Source: Candidatus Woesearchaeota archaeon
Lineage (GTDB): Archaea > Nanobdellota > Nanobdellia > Woesearchaeales > ARS49
Assembly: GCA_018302815.1 (NCBI GenBank)
Contig: JAGVZE010000007.1
Coordinates: 62,001 to 126,000 of the forward strand
Direction of reading: 5' to 3'
Length of the DNA: 64,000 nucleotides
The notes beneath the pieces are model-generated. The model was not told the origin of the DNA. It did not search any database and saw only the letters and a program-made list of their open reading frames with translations. The translations under genes were made by a program, and so were the position numbers. Positions 27,240-37,678 of this stretch are shown here, in pieces (position 1 is the first letter of the stretch; each line of letters begins with the position of its first letter).

Positions 27240-27833
27240 CTAGTAATGTATAGGACCGTACCTTGCGTTCCTTGGAAGCATAGGCAATCCTTCTTGGATG
27301 TTACGCTCCATCAACTGCAAGATGACGTGGTTATTGTTGTTGTCCATCTCAATTTCCCGGCTAAGCTGTTCAAGAGTGCTTTCAAATCTCGAAGAACCCT
27401 CTGTAGCTGAAAGCCAATAGAGAGTCTCGTTAATATCAAGTGAAAGAACCTGATTCGTGATAGAAAAGACTCTTCGAAGGCAGGTAGGCTCAATATTGAT
27501 TCGTCCATCATTAAACTTGTTTGTGCGATAGTCCCATCTGTACAAAGTGCCATCAAGACCTTCGATTTCGATGGTTTGAGTCACAACGTAAGGCGGCAAA
27601 GCAGGGCTTGGCTCGCTCTGAGGAACACCGAGCGCTGAATGCGCAGCTCTGCTTGGCTCTTCTCCGAAATAAACACGCTTTCGTACCGCAGACTGTCTGA
27701 ACGCTTTGTCCATCGGCGTATCCATATTATCTGTTGGAAAAAAATGGCTAATAGGCTCTCCTTCTTCTAATCTCTCATGTAATGGTTTGTCTCCCTTGTT
27801 CATTGTCTTCACCCCGAAGTGGTTATTAATCAC
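27240..27833 (-). CDS. hypothetical protein, first gene of MoxR/VWA operon
   Basis: Same strand, 11-bp gap to ATPase gene. Confidence 0.6.
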   Translation of the reverse strand: MINNHFGVKTMNKGDKPLHERLEEGEPISHFFPTDNMDTPMDKAFRQSAVRKRVYFGEEPSRAAHSALGVPQSEPSPALPPYVVTQTIEIEGLDGTLYRWDYRTNKFNDGRINIEPTCLRRVFSITNQVLSLDINETLYWLSATEGSSRFESTLEQLSREIEMDNNNNHVILQLMERNIQEGLPMLPRNARYGPIHY

Positions 27834-27945
27834 TATTTTTGGTGATTTTCTTTATAAAGCTTTCGCTCAGATACGAATAAAATCGACACTGCGGCAAACC
27901 TTCTGCTGGCAATACTTATCTCGTCTACAACACCTTTTCAAACAT

Positions 27946-28092
27946 CGGAATTCCACCATTCTGATGAATGGTGGTTTGCTCGATCGCAAACCACAATAGG
28001 GTGAAATTCCGAGTGTGCTCAAAAACCACCAGTCACTCGTCATGCCACCGGTGTTGAGCGCCACAGCGCGATCACCGGTGGTTTTTGACACA
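27946..28092. repeat. multi-hairpin intergenic sequence
   Basis: CGGAATT...AATTCCG enclosing CCACCATT/AATGGTGG and GGTTTGC/GCAAACC; then CCACCGGTG...CACCGGTGG. Confidence 0.7.
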
Positions 28093-28094
28093 AT

Positions 28095-28544
28095 ATGACA
28101 CACGAACAAACATTCGAGGAACTGATGTCAAAACCCGCAACGCTATGCCTTTGCGTAATGCGCGAAGGCACGACGCACCTCTCAAACGTTGAATACTGGA
28201 AAGGAAACTCGTTTAGCATCGCAGCGCCAAGCGCCTCAATATCAAAATTCGCCCACAAAAACGGAAAATCAGCCTATGAAAGAATAATCCACTGCGAAGA
28301 CATAATGATAGACGCGCGCGAAATAACAAAACAAGAAAACATCTACCTAATCAAAGGCTCAGCGCAACACCATGAACTTGCGTTAGGCTCAGGCTACAAA
28401 ATTCTTGAGGGAGAATACTTTCTCAAAGTCGAGCAGACACGCGGGAAAAACGGACCACAACAAAGCAACCTTACGCTAATACTGCTCGCGGATGGCGGAC
28501 CAGTATTATCACAGCCAAGCTATGATGATCGCCTGCAAGGTTAA
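28095..28544 (+). CDS. hypothetical protein
   Basis: ORF only. Confidence 0.6.
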   Translation: MTHEQTFEELMSKPATLCLCVMREGTTHLSNVEYWKGNSFSIAAPSASISKFAHKNGKSAYERIIHCEDIMIDAREITKQENIYLIKGSAQHHELALGSGYKILEGEYFLKVEQTRGKNGPQQSNLTLILLADGGPVLSQPSYDDRLQG

Positions 28545-28616
28545 ATAGCGCAACGTATCTACTCGTGAAGACAATGAGTTCTGGCACTTAACCAGTTAAT
28601 GTTAAGCGCATAGTAT

Positions 28617-28967
28617 TCATACTACGTTCACTTTTGTTCTGAAATATTCTTCTGTGGTCCTTTTGCATCCAGTAACATTAGTCTTGAACTCATGCGGATT
28701 TGGAACCATGCCGATATTACCCTGTTCTATAAGCTGCCCATCAAGCCCATATAATTCAATGTTACAGCTATCAATCCCACAAGATGAAACGCTATATACT
28801 CTCATTTCAGTCAAAACATCTTCACATACTGAATATACAATATCACCGAATCCAGGTCTTGGCAGCTCATCATTAATTGGAAAATCATATTGTTTTTCCT
28901 GCGAAACACAACCTAGCAATATCATCATTCCTGCTAACGCCACAATAATACTAACTTTTGCTCTCAT
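28617..28967 (-). CDS. small lipoprotein
   Basis: MILLGCVSQE lipobox. Confidence 0.6.
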   Translation of the reverse strand: MRAKVSIIVALAGMMILLGCVSQEKQYDFPINDELPRPGFGDIVYSVCEDVLTEMRVYSVSSCGIDSCNIELYGLDGQLIEQGNIGMVPNPHEFKTNVTGCKRTTEEYFRTKVNVV

Positions 28968-29053
28968 CTAAGTCATTGAAATGGTCGTAGTATTAAATGC
29001 AGCGAAATTGTTAGGCTTTCACCTAATCAACAGATAATAGATTCTGATACGAT

Positions 29054-29473
29054 TTGTACGGCAATATCATTTTATACCATTTGGCCGACCTCGTGAATGT
29101 CAAACGCTTTCCTCGCATCTCGGACTATGAAAACAAAACAGTAAACGGCACACTAATCTGTAGAAACTGCGACAACGCCGTAAGCAAAGGCAGACGGCAC
29201 TATTGCTCGGCTTCGTGCATGAACACTTTCGTTCGCGACCATCTTTGGCGTTTTGTACGCGAAGACATCCTGCGCAGAGACAATTACCATTGTTCAATAT
29301 GCGAAAAGTGCTACCGCAAAAGCAAACTAGACGTAGACCACATAATACCTGTAAGAACAGGAATAGACCCGTTCAATAAAAACAACCTGCGCAGCCTTTG
29401 CAAAGAATGCCATCTAGCAAAAACAAATCTAGACAACGAAGCGCAAATCTTTAAAAAGCCAAAGAGCGCATAG
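29054..29473 (+). CDS. HNH endonuclease
   Basis: CSICEKCYRKSKLDVDHIIPV...NLRSLCKECHLAKT. Confidence 0.85.
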   Translation: MYGNIILYHLADLVNVKRFPRISDYENKTVNGTLICRNCDNAVSKGRRHYCSASCMNTFVRDHLWRFVREDILRRDNYHCSICEKCYRKSKLDVDHIIPVRTGIDPFNKNNLRSLCKECHLAKTNLDNEAQIFKKPKSA

Positions 29474-29479
29474 CACACT

Positions 29480-30112
29480 ATGACAATCCTTGCAATCGCG
29501 GCGCACAACGACGACCACATCATCGGCTGCGGAGGAACGCTCGCACACTACGCCAAACAAGGGGAAAGAATAGTCACGATCATCTGCTCGCACGCAGAGA
29601 ACAGCCATTTACATCTCAAAAAAAGAACCACGCTCAAAAAACGCATCGCAGAAGCGCTCAAAGCAAACAAACTATTCGGCGGACAAGAAGTCATATTCCT
29701 TGGAATACGCGACGGACATTTCCAACACGACCTCAAAGCAAGAACAATATTGATAAAAAACATCATCACAAAAGAAAAACCCGAAAAAATATTCACTCAT
29801 TCAGACAAAGACTGGAACAAAGACCACAAAGAACTCAGCAAATACCTCCTCTCGCTCGCAGACAAAGGCAGCATCACCTGCCCGATCTTTAGTTTCTCAA
29901 TATGGAGCGCACTAAACATAGTAAAACAAAGCTATCCTGTGCTTGTAGTGGACACGGCCGCGACATTCCAAACAAAACTCAAAGCATTCCTCGTCCACGA
30001 AAGCCAAACACTCATCAGCTGGGCAATAATATGGAAACTCATGATAAAAGACAGAATATGCGGAATCTCAAACAAACACCGCTACGCGGAAGCATTCTAC
30101 AAACTACGCTAG
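29480..30112 (+). CDS. PIG-L/LmbE family deacetylase
   Basis: AAHNDDHIIGCGGTL, THSDKDWNKDHKEL. Confidence 0.85.
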   Translation: MTILAIAAHNDDHIIGCGGTLAHYAKQGERIVTIICSHAENSHLHLKKRTTLKKRIAEALKANKLFGGQEVIFLGIRDGHFQHDLKARTILIKNIITKEKPEKIFTHSDKDWNKDHKELSKYLLSLADKGSITCPIFSFSIWSALNIVKQSYPVLVVDTAATFQTKLKAFLVHESQTLISWAIIWKLMIKDRICGISNKHRYAEAFYKLR

Positions 30113-33100
30113 CTACATCCTTAAGCTGACAACAGAACTCAAACCGGCATCAGGATTCATACTGACACCATACAAAACATCCCCCTCTGAAATCACAGCA
30201 TCATTATGCGAAATGACAAGATACTGCGCCTTCGAACAATAACTTCTGATAAGCTTTGCCAATTTTTCGCTATTGTGCTTATCAAGCGCGGCATCAACTT
30301 CATCCAACACATAGAAGCTCGCAGGCTCGTGCTCCTGCAAAGCGAACAGGAACGCAAGCGCAGTCATAGTCTTCTCACCGCCGCTCAATCCACGAATGTC
30401 CAAGAATTTGTTCCCTACAAGTTTGACATTGATAGACAAACCACCCGCGAACGGATCCTGCAGGTTCTCCAAATCAAGATACGCTTCGCCCTTAGTCATC
30501 AACTGCTTGAAAATACGCACAAACTCCTCATTGATAATATTGAGAGTCTTCACGAACAAATCCTTCTTGCTAGTCTCAATCTCATTCATCATCTTCACAA
30601 CATCATCGCGCTCGCCCAACAAAACTTTCTTTTTCTCAGTAAGACCAGAGTATTCCTTTTCAACAGCATCATAAATGTCGAGCGCGCGCAGGTTCACACT
30701 GCCGATATTTGCCATCATACGCTCGAAATCATTAATCTCCTTCTTGAGCTGCTCTTCGGCTTTTTCCATATCAAGCTCGATGCCAGCGTAATGCTCGAAC
30801 TCCGCCTGCAATCCGGCGAACTCAGCCTTGATTCGAGCCTCTTCAATAGAGAATCCATTGAGCGTGAGTTCCTCCTTGCGCGACTGCTCCTCAACGTGAA
30901 GAACTTTAGACTCATGAGCATTCACTTCATCAGAAAGCTTATTGCGCCCTGCGAACAACTCCTTGAACTTACTGAAAAACACTTCCTGCTCGGTTTCTTT
31001 TTTCTTCAGCTCAACATCCTGGCCCGCCACAATAGCTTCCAAACTCTCAATCTCGCCACCGAAAGCTTCGGCTTCCTTCTCCATATCCTTAAGCAATTTT
31101 TGCGAATTCTCCTTATCCCTTCCAAGAATATCAGAAACTTGCATGTCAATGCTCTTATGCTCTGATTCGATTCGAACAGCGTCCTGCTCAAGCTCGCGCT
31201 TTTTCTGCTCAAAAGCATTAAGCTCGGCAAGCACACGAGGATTCCTTAGTTCAGACATCTTCGCGCGCAATTGCTCTTTGCGTATTTTCACATCAGTTAA
31301 CGCCTTAGTCTGTTCGCCAATAGTATCCTCGAGCTCAAGAAGACCCCTTGCGATATCCTTCGCCGTCTTGTGCAACTCTTCCTTGTAACTTCGCGTCGCC
31401 TCAAGATCGCCAGTATCAATATGCAAACTCTTCTCCTGCTTGATAATCTCTCCTTCAAGATTCGCTTTAAGCTCACGAATATTCGAAATCCTCTCCTCAT
31501 TACGCTTTCTAGCAGATTCTATAGTCGAGAATGAACCTTCCAATTCAGCTATCTTGCTCCTAACTTCCTCAAGCTTCAAGCCAACTTCCTTCTCCTTGAA
31601 CGCTCCAGCCTTCTTCTGCCTAAATCCACCCGTCATCGCGCCTGAACTCTCGCAAAGGTCTCCATCAAGCGTGACCATCCTCGCATTCCCAACACCAAGA
31701 CGCCTTGCGGTCTCAATATCATCAACCACAAGAGTGCTTCCGAAAACGTGAGCGAAAACATTCTTAAACTGAAGATCGAACTCGATAAGGTCGATAGCAA
31801 GACCATGCACGCCCTTCTCTTTCAGAAGCGGCTTCAAATCATCCTTAACAGAAGCAGGCTTCATCTTATTGATAGGAAGGAAAGTCGCAGAACCAAGCCT
31901 CTCCTGTTTAAGATATCTAATGGCAGCGGCTGCGGTTTTATCGGAATCAACAACAACACTATGAATCTTCTGCGCGGCAGTGACTTCAAGCGCAAGCGCA
32001 TACTTGCTATCAGAACTTCCAAGCTCAGCCACAGTCCCATAAATCTCACCAAGCTTTTGACGGTTTTCAAGAACTTTTTTCACAGCGATGTTTGCCGAGA
32101 TGTGGTCTTGAACAGACGCCTGCTTGATGCTAAGCTTACTCTCCTCTTCTCTAAACGTGTGAAGGTCAAGACGGGCCTTAGCCAAACTATTCGCATCCCT
32201 GCTATCCTGATTCAGAAGATCGTTAAGCTCAAGCACAAGCTTCTTGAATTGGTCCTTCTTCTTTTTAAGCAGTTCAAGCTCGTCCTTATGCGCATCCTCA
32301 AGCTCCTTAACTTTAGCAATCTTCTCATCAATAGTGGCTATCTGGAACTTCGCTTTATCCTCTTCACGAACGAGAGACTGCTGTTTTTCTCTTAGAAGCT
32401 GAAGTTCACGCTGTTTTTCTTCCGCAGACTTATCAAGGTCTGAAAACTGCTTATCTATCTCACCCTCATCAGCAAGATTATGCTTTTGCTTGAACGCCCT
32501 GATTTTAGAATCAAGCTCGCCAATAGTTTTTCGAAGCGCATCCAACTGAGCCCCACCCTGCTTTTTCTGCTCACTCAACTCGGCAATCTTCAGTTCTACT
32601 TTCTCCAAACTAGCCGTCAACTGCTCTTTTCGCTGACCTATGCGCTCAATCTCGGTTTTACACGCGCTAATCCTAGTCTTATGCGTCGCCACCTGCACGC
32701 GAAGCTCCTCAACCTGCTTTTGCAGCTTCACCTGCTCAACTTCGCCCCTTTGCTCAATCTCCTGATTAATCTGCTGAATCTTAGCCTTGCGCTCCTGCAT
32801 CTCCTCGCGCAACTTCTTAACCTGATCATTGAGCTTTCCTAACTTCTCACGCTGAGCATCACTTCGCTCAACAAATTTCTCACGCTCGCCATCCTTACGG
32901 TCAATTTGCCGCTTAAGATAACTCGCCTTATTCTGCTTAATCTTATCGCTGAGCTCCTTGTACTTCAACGCCTGATCACGGTCCTTCTTTAAATCCTTAA
33001 GATAACCCTCGCGCTCCTTGAGAATAATCTCCGCTTCGTTAAGCCTCTCGCCAACCTTTTGAAGCTCGCCCAAAGCCTGCTTCTTCTTATCCTCATACAT

Positions 33101-33658
33101 CCCGATCCCGGCAATCTCCTCAATAATCTGCCTGCGCTCAATCGGGCTCATCTCAACTAAACGCACGATGTCACCCTGCAAAATAATGTTGTACCCATCA
33201 GGGTCAATCTTCGCCGAGCCCAAAAGCTCAATCAATTCCTGCCTAGTCTTAGTCTGGCCGTTAATCTTGTATTTCGACACGCCATCCTGACGAACTATTC
33301 GGGTGATTTTGATTTCATTCTCAGGCAAAGGGAACACTTTGCTCGCATTGTCAAACACCAAACTAACTTCAGCAGCCTTACCCGGCTGCTTGGTCTTTCC
33401 GCCATTGTAAATAAGATTCGAGCTTTTTTCCGCGCGCAACTGCTTGCTAGACGATTTACCAAGAACAAAACACAAAGCGTCCATAACATTAGACTTGCCA
33501 GAACCATTAGGACCCAAGATGACATTGAAATCATCACCCATCACAAGCTCAGTGTATTTACCAAAACTCTTGAACCCATCAAGAATAAGCCTAGAAATAC
33601 GCGTACCCTTCTTCTCCACCTTTTTCGCTTCCTCTTTTGGAGCGGCAGCTGCTTCCAT
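30113..33658 (-). CDS. smc: chromosome segregation protein SMC
   Basis: GPNGSGKSNVMDAL Walker A, coiled coils, hinge, LSGGEKTMTALAFLFA, LDEVDAALD. Confidence 0.97.
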   Translation of the reverse strand: MEAAAAPKEEAKKVEKKGTRISRLILDGFKSFGKYTELVMGDDFNVILGPNGSGKSNVMDALCFVLGKSSSKQLRAEKSSNLIYNGGKTKQPGKAAEVSLVFDNASKVFPLPENEIKITRIVRQDGVSKYKINGQTKTRQELIELLGSAKIDPDGYNIILQGDIVRLVEMSPIERRQIIEEIAGIGMYEDKKKQALGELQKVGERLNEAEIILKEREGYLKDLKKDRDQALKYKELSDKIKQNKASYLKRQIDRKDGEREKFVERSDAQREKLGKLNDQVKKLREEMQERKAKIQQINQEIEQRGEVEQVKLQKQVEELRVQVATHKTRISACKTEIERIGQRKEQLTASLEKVELKIAELSEQKKQGGAQLDALRKTIGELDSKIRAFKQKHNLADEGEIDKQFSDLDKSAEEKQRELQLLREKQQSLVREEDKAKFQIATIDEKIAKVKELEDAHKDELELLKKKKDQFKKLVLELNDLLNQDSRDANSLAKARLDLHTFREEESKLSIKQASVQDHISANIAVKKVLENRQKLGEIYGTVAELGSSDSKYALALEVTAAQKIHSVVVDSDKTAAAAIRYLKQERLGSATFLPINKMKPASVKDDLKPLLKEKGVHGLAIDLIEFDLQFKNVFAHVFGSTLVVDDIETARRLGVGNARMVTLDGDLCESSGAMTGGFRQKKAGAFKEKEVGLKLEEVRSKIAELEGSFSTIESARKRNEERISNIRELKANLEGEIIKQEKSLHIDTGDLEATRSYKEELHKTAKDIARGLLELEDTIGEQTKALTDVKIRKEQLRAKMSELRNPRVLAELNAFEQKKRELEQDAVRIESEHKSIDMQVSDILGRDKENSQKLLKDMEKEAEAFGGEIESLEAIVAGQDVELKKKETEQEVFFSKFKELFAGRNKLSDEVNAHESKVLHVEEQSRKEELTLNGFSIEEARIKAEFAGLQAEFEHYAGIELDMEKAEEQLKKEINDFERMMANIGSVNLRALDIYDAVEKEYSGLTEKKKVLLGERDDVVKMMNEIETSKKDLFVKTLNIINEEFVRIFKQLMTKGEAYLDLENLQDPFAGGLSINVKLVGNKFLDIRGLSGGEKTMTALAFLFALQEHEPASFYVLDEVDAALDKHNSEKLAKLIRSYCSKAQYLVISHNDAVISEGDVLYGVSMNPDAGLSSVVSLRM

Positions 33659-33832
33659 ACACTAAACCCTGCTTCGCGCCTTTATAAATATTATCGCGCT
33701 TCAGGTTCAGGAGAACTTCTTGCTTGTGACACTTAGCATGATAACCGTATCCGCGCTCATCGAGCTTTTGAGGCACAAGCGGCAAATACGCAATCTAAAA
33801 ATAGAACGCTGATTTGATGCATATCTTGTCAT

Positions 33833-36790
33833 TTAACGGCTTTTGCAATTGGAAACACCGCCTTTTTTGTGCGGTTGTGAAACTATCTTTGTAACAATAT
33901 GCGGTATTGCCGGTTTTTGCCTGTGAACCCGATAGATGAAGTACAATATTAACGCGAGCGCAGCCATCGCCAGCGAAACAAAAAGAATCAAAAGATCGTT
34001 CTTACCCGCAATTTCTGTATTTGCATTGCTTGGGCGTTGCAGCGCGGGTGAAGGATATGTTATTGGTGCTTGTTTTTGAATTACTTGGAGCGAGGGATAG
34101 GCTATTGCGGTGTTTTGATGCGGTGGTTGTTGAACATTAGTATTGATCGGAGGGGTTTTTTCAATAGGACGTTCGGTGATCGTTGTATTTTTCGGCCTCA
34201 CAACGCTGCTAACTCCACTGCTGCCTCCTCCTCCACTTCCAGTTGCCGCTGAACTTGCAGTCTCTTTTGCGCCTGAATTGGACAGGTTGGAAATGTTGTA
34301 AACCGTCCCGTTGAATGACACAGTTATTCCATTCTTAGTCAAGTTCGCCTGCGCTTCAGTAAACGTCCAAGTGATAACGTTTTCGCATGTCGGTGTTGTT
34401 TGCGCAACGCTTGTAGCATTAGGACACACAGTCACTCCGTTGCTTAGCGTGTTTGGGAGGAGAAGATTTTTCTTTCCGATGTTTGTTGATCCTATGTGGT
34501 TTACTGCGATGCTTGTTGAGGTTTGCGTTATGGTGAAATTGGTCAAGTTAACATCGCCAACTTCGAAGAACGCTTCAAGCTCGATACGCAAGTCACCAGA
34601 TGAATCGAAAAAACTCAAGGTCTGATTAACTAATGCCACCGAATTATTCGAGAGATTGCCATTAACACTCCCAACAATTGTAAAACTAGCGCTAGCTGGA
34701 TCCGTCGGGGTTAGGAGAATTTGACCCGAGGAGTACGAAGTGAAACTTGACACGTTGTAGACAAGAGTTTCGTTAATGAAGCTGATGACTGTACATTGAG
34801 GCTCTGTGCAAATAACAAACAAACCAGTATCGTTGAAATCAACTATCGGTCTTGTAGTTGACACAGTTAAATCACGAAGCGTGATTCGTGCAGACGTGTT
34901 GAGCGCCGAGATGTTCGTGCTATTGAGGAAAGCGTTGTTGAATGAGACGTTAAGGTGAGTTTTGTTCACATCAAGCATCCCATTAATACTGAAGTTTGCC
35001 GGAATGTTAATGCTGCCATCTGAATTGTCAAACGTAGTGTTGGCGAAATTATTGAGCGTATTTGTGCTGGTGATTATCCATTGTACTGGATTGTTAAGGA
35101 ACGTGCCATTGAAAGTTGAATCGCTCGAACTCACAATACTAATCGCATAGCTTGTCGTCCCAAGAGTCGTGATGTTGTTCGAGTAAAAACTATTATTATG
35201 GGCAGAAGTTTCAAGTCTGATGCCGTGATTGTTGTTTGTCCCGTTAGTCTGAACGTAGTTATTGCTGATAGTGTTGTTTGAAACCGTGCTGAAAAGATAG
35301 ATACCGTAATTGTCGGTTGAGCTTCCTTGAGCGTGGATAGTGTTATTTAGGATGGAGTTATCATTTACCGTGCTTGATAGGCTGATACCTTGATTAGTGG
35401 CTGTTCCGTTTGTTCGTATGGTATTTCCCCTAACAACGTTTCCGGATGCAGTGCTGATAAGGTCTATTCCTACATTGCTTGTTCCCGTGCCTTGTGTTTG
35501 AATAGTATTGTCGGTTATGGTGTTGTTATTCGAAGAGCTTTGTACTCTTATGCCTCTGTTACCGCTTGTTCCGTTTGTGTTTATGTTATTTTGATCGATC
35601 GTGTTTTCAGAAGAACCAGCAAGCGCAATTCCATGGTTAAGGGTTGTTACTCCTTGTGTTTGGATGGTGTTGTTAGTGATAGTATTATTGGCCGATAAGC
35701 TCAGTAAACCGATGCCTTGGTTGCCATTAGCTCCGTTTGTGCGTATGTTATTTTGGTTAATTGTGTTCGTAGAAGAAGCGGAAAGAAGGATTCCCGCATT
35801 GCTTGTTCCCGTGCCTTGTGTTTGAATAGTATTGTTGGTTATGGTGTTGTTATTCGATGATACTGATAAACTAATTCCGTGGTTGGTGCTTGTTCCATTG
35901 GTCTGAATAGTGTTGTTTATGATAGTATTATTTGAGGATGTGTCGAGGCGGATGCCGAAGTTGCTGCTTGTTCCGTTGGTTCGGATGGTGTTGTCAGTCA
36001 CTATGTTTCCAGAGGCAGTATCGAGACGGATGCCGATATTGCTGGCTGCTGTTCCTCGTGTTTGGATGGTGTTGTTTAGGACCGTATTGTTATTTGCGGA
36101 TGTAATGAGACGAATGCCGTAGTTGTCACTGGTTCCATTGGTCGAAATGGTGTTTTGAGCGATCTCATTTCCAGAGACGGCACTGAAGAGCATGATGCCA
36201 ACGCTAAATCCTGTGCTTCCTTGCGTTCTGACAGTGTTGTTAGTTACTGTGTTATTATTCGCAGAAGACTCTAAGCGGATTCCGTGATTGTTGCTTGTTC
36301 CATTGGTCTGAACAGTATTGTTAAAAATTGAGCTGTTAGTAGTGCCGCGCAGTAAAATAGCATAGCCATTGGCTCCCAATGCGTTGCTGTCCTGAATGTT
36401 ACAGTTATTCACAGTGACGTTATTCCTGCCCGTAATATTTATTCCCACATTAGGCGTCCCGCTTGTAGAAGTTCCAGAGGTGTCATATGTGACAGTTGAT
36501 CCTGCGCAGTCTAAGTCTACATCATTTGATTCAACACGAATGCAGGTTGTTGTTGAAGAGATATTGTTTGCAAGGGCGTACGCTCCAGAACTTGTTATTT
36601 CGCAGCAGGCAGTGATGCTAGTTGGGCAGGCGGCAAGAATGGTATAAGGAAGTGTGCTGCGGGATGATTGGGACTGCGCTGATTCGGCTGTCTGAAGACC
36701 TGTCGGGCTTTCCAATCGAATGCTAAGAAACAAGAACGTCAAACCCGCAATTCCTAGAATGATAAATAATGGAAACGCCTCTTTTTTCAT
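33833..36790 (-). CDS. large surface-anchored right-handed beta-helix protein
   Basis: Repeated NNTIQTNGTS-N-GI units, N- and C-terminal hydrophobic segments. Confidence 0.85.
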   Translation of the reverse strand: MKKEAFPLFIILGIAGLTFLFLSIRLESPTGLQTAESAQSQSSRSTLPYTILAACPTSITACCEITSSGAYALANNISSTTTCIRVESNDVDLDCAGSTVTYDTSGTSTSGTPNVGINITGRNNVTVNNCNIQDSNALGANGYAILLRGTTNSSIFNNTVQTNGTSNNHGIRLESSANNNTVTNNTVRTQGSTGFSVGIMLFSAVSGNEIAQNTISTNGTSDNYGIRLITSANNNTVLNNTIQTRGTAASNIGIRLDTASGNIVTDNTIRTNGTSSNFGIRLDTSSNNTIINNTIQTNGTSTNHGISLSVSSNNNTITNNTIQTQGTGTSNAGILLSASSTNTINQNNIRTNGANGNQGIGLLSLSANNTITNNTIQTQGVTTLNHGIALAGSSENTIDQNNINTNGTSGNRGIRVQSSSNNNTITDNTIQTQGTGTSNVGIDLISTASGNVVRGNTIRTNGTATNQGISLSSTVNDNSILNNTIHAQGSSTDNYGIYLFSTVSNNTISNNYVQTNGTNNNHGIRLETSAHNNSFYSNNITTLGTTSYAISIVSSSDSTFNGTFLNNPVQWIITSTNTLNNFANTTFDNSDGSINIPANFSINGMLDVNKTHLNVSFNNAFLNSTNISALNTSARITLRDLTVSTTRPIVDFNDTGLFVICTEPQCTVISFINETLVYNVSSFTSYSSGQILLTPTDPASASFTIVGSVNGNLSNNSVALVNQTLSFFDSSGDLRIELEAFFEVGDVNLTNFTITQTSTSIAVNHIGSTNIGKKNLLLPNTLSNGVTVCPNATSVAQTTPTCENVITWTFTEAQANLTKNGITVSFNGTVYNISNLSNSGAKETASSAATGSGGGGSSGVSSVVRPKNTTITERPIEKTPPINTNVQQPPHQNTAIAYPSLQVIQKQAPITYPSPALQRPSNANTEIAGKNDLLILFVSLAMAALALILYFIYRVHRQKPAIPHIVTKIVSQPHKKGGVSNCKSR
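35150..36340 (-). repeat. coding tandem repeats (~34-35 aa beta-helix coils)
   Basis: NTIxTNGTSxNxGIxLxxSSNNNTIxN recurring. Confidence 0.8.
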
Positions 36791-36850
36791 ATCTTTTCGT
36801 ACATGCACTTATACGTTTTTAAACATTTGTCTTTCACTAGAACCCGCGCT

Positions 36851-37336
36851 TCAAGACATTATTTGGCGCATAGTACGATACCCTTCAAGAAGACCCCTCA
36901 TAGTACGCTCAGGAGTCCTATCGCGCCTAAAGCTCGTATCCATTCGTCCCATAATCATCTGAGGCTGAATAATAGAATGAACGCACGAATACACAGATTC
37001 ATACCTTTCTACTGAAATGACCTCGTCCTCTCTGGGAGCATAGCCCAAAACTTCCTTAGCTATCTCAAAAATCAAGTCCTCAGCCATCAAATGATCATAC
37101 TTCTTGAACTCACGATCCCACACATCCTGCAACACGCGAGGAATCTCAGGACAAGACTCCTCAATGAACGTTCCAGTAATCGTCCAATAACTGCCAACAA
37201 CCGCAAGCGCCCTTAGGCCCTTACCTTCAAGCGCTCTTGCCGCAATAAGACGATCCTGATCAGGATGAGCAAACTGAAGAGGGCTCTCTTTCGTGTCTAA
37301 AAGAATACCTTCCAATGACTTGATTATTTCATTCAC
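36851..37336 (-). CDS. hypothetical protein
   Basis: ORF only. Confidence 0.5.
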   Translation of the reverse strand: MNEIIKSLEGILLDTKESPLQFAHPDQDRLIAARALEGKGLRALAVVGSYWTITGTFIEESCPEIPRVLQDVWDREFKKYDHLMAEDLIFEIAKEVLGYAPREDEVISVERYESVYSCVHSIIQPQMIMGRMDTSFRRDRTPERTMRGLLEGYRTMRQIMS

Positions 37337-37371
37337 AAATCAAGCAATCATTCAAAAGAAATATAAAGCTT

Positions 37372-37671
37372 ATGACAAAATCCACGCGCATGACGACCAA
37401 AGTACACGCGGCTCATATATTGGTTAAAACAGAACAAGAAGCACTAGGCATACTTTTCGATGTCAAACACGGAAAAGACTTCGGCGTTGTTGCGAAAGAA
37501 AAAAGCATGTGCCCATCCGCCAAATCAGGAGGAGACCTTGGCTGGTTTAGCAGAGGACAAATGGTCAAAGAATTCGAAACCGCAGCATTCGCGCTAAAAA
37601 CGGGCGAATTATCAAAGCCAGTAAAGACACAGTTCGGATGGCACGTGATAAAAGTCATAGAAGCGAAGTGA
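37372..37671 (+). CDS. parvulin-type peptidyl-prolyl isomerase
   Basis: [12 protein letters not shown]...[21 protein letters not shown]...[10 protein letters not shown]. Confidence 0.9.
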   Translation: MTKSTRMTTKVHAAHILVKTEQEALGILFDVKHGKDFGVVAKEKSMCPSAKSGGDLGWFSRGQMVKEFETAAFALKTGELSKPVKTQFGWHVIKVIEAK

Positions 37672-37678
37672 GTTTTTT

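Noticed and set aside
30206-32395. Several long plus-strand ORFs (319 aa, 215 aa and others)
   Set aside because: Antisense shadows of smc; the minus-strand frame has full SMC motifs
35150-36340. Regular ~105-bp repeats suggesting a CRISPR-like or satellite array
   Set aside because: They are in-frame codons of the beta-helix protein (NNTIQTNGTS units) with degenerate DNA; no conserved repeat/unique spacer pattern
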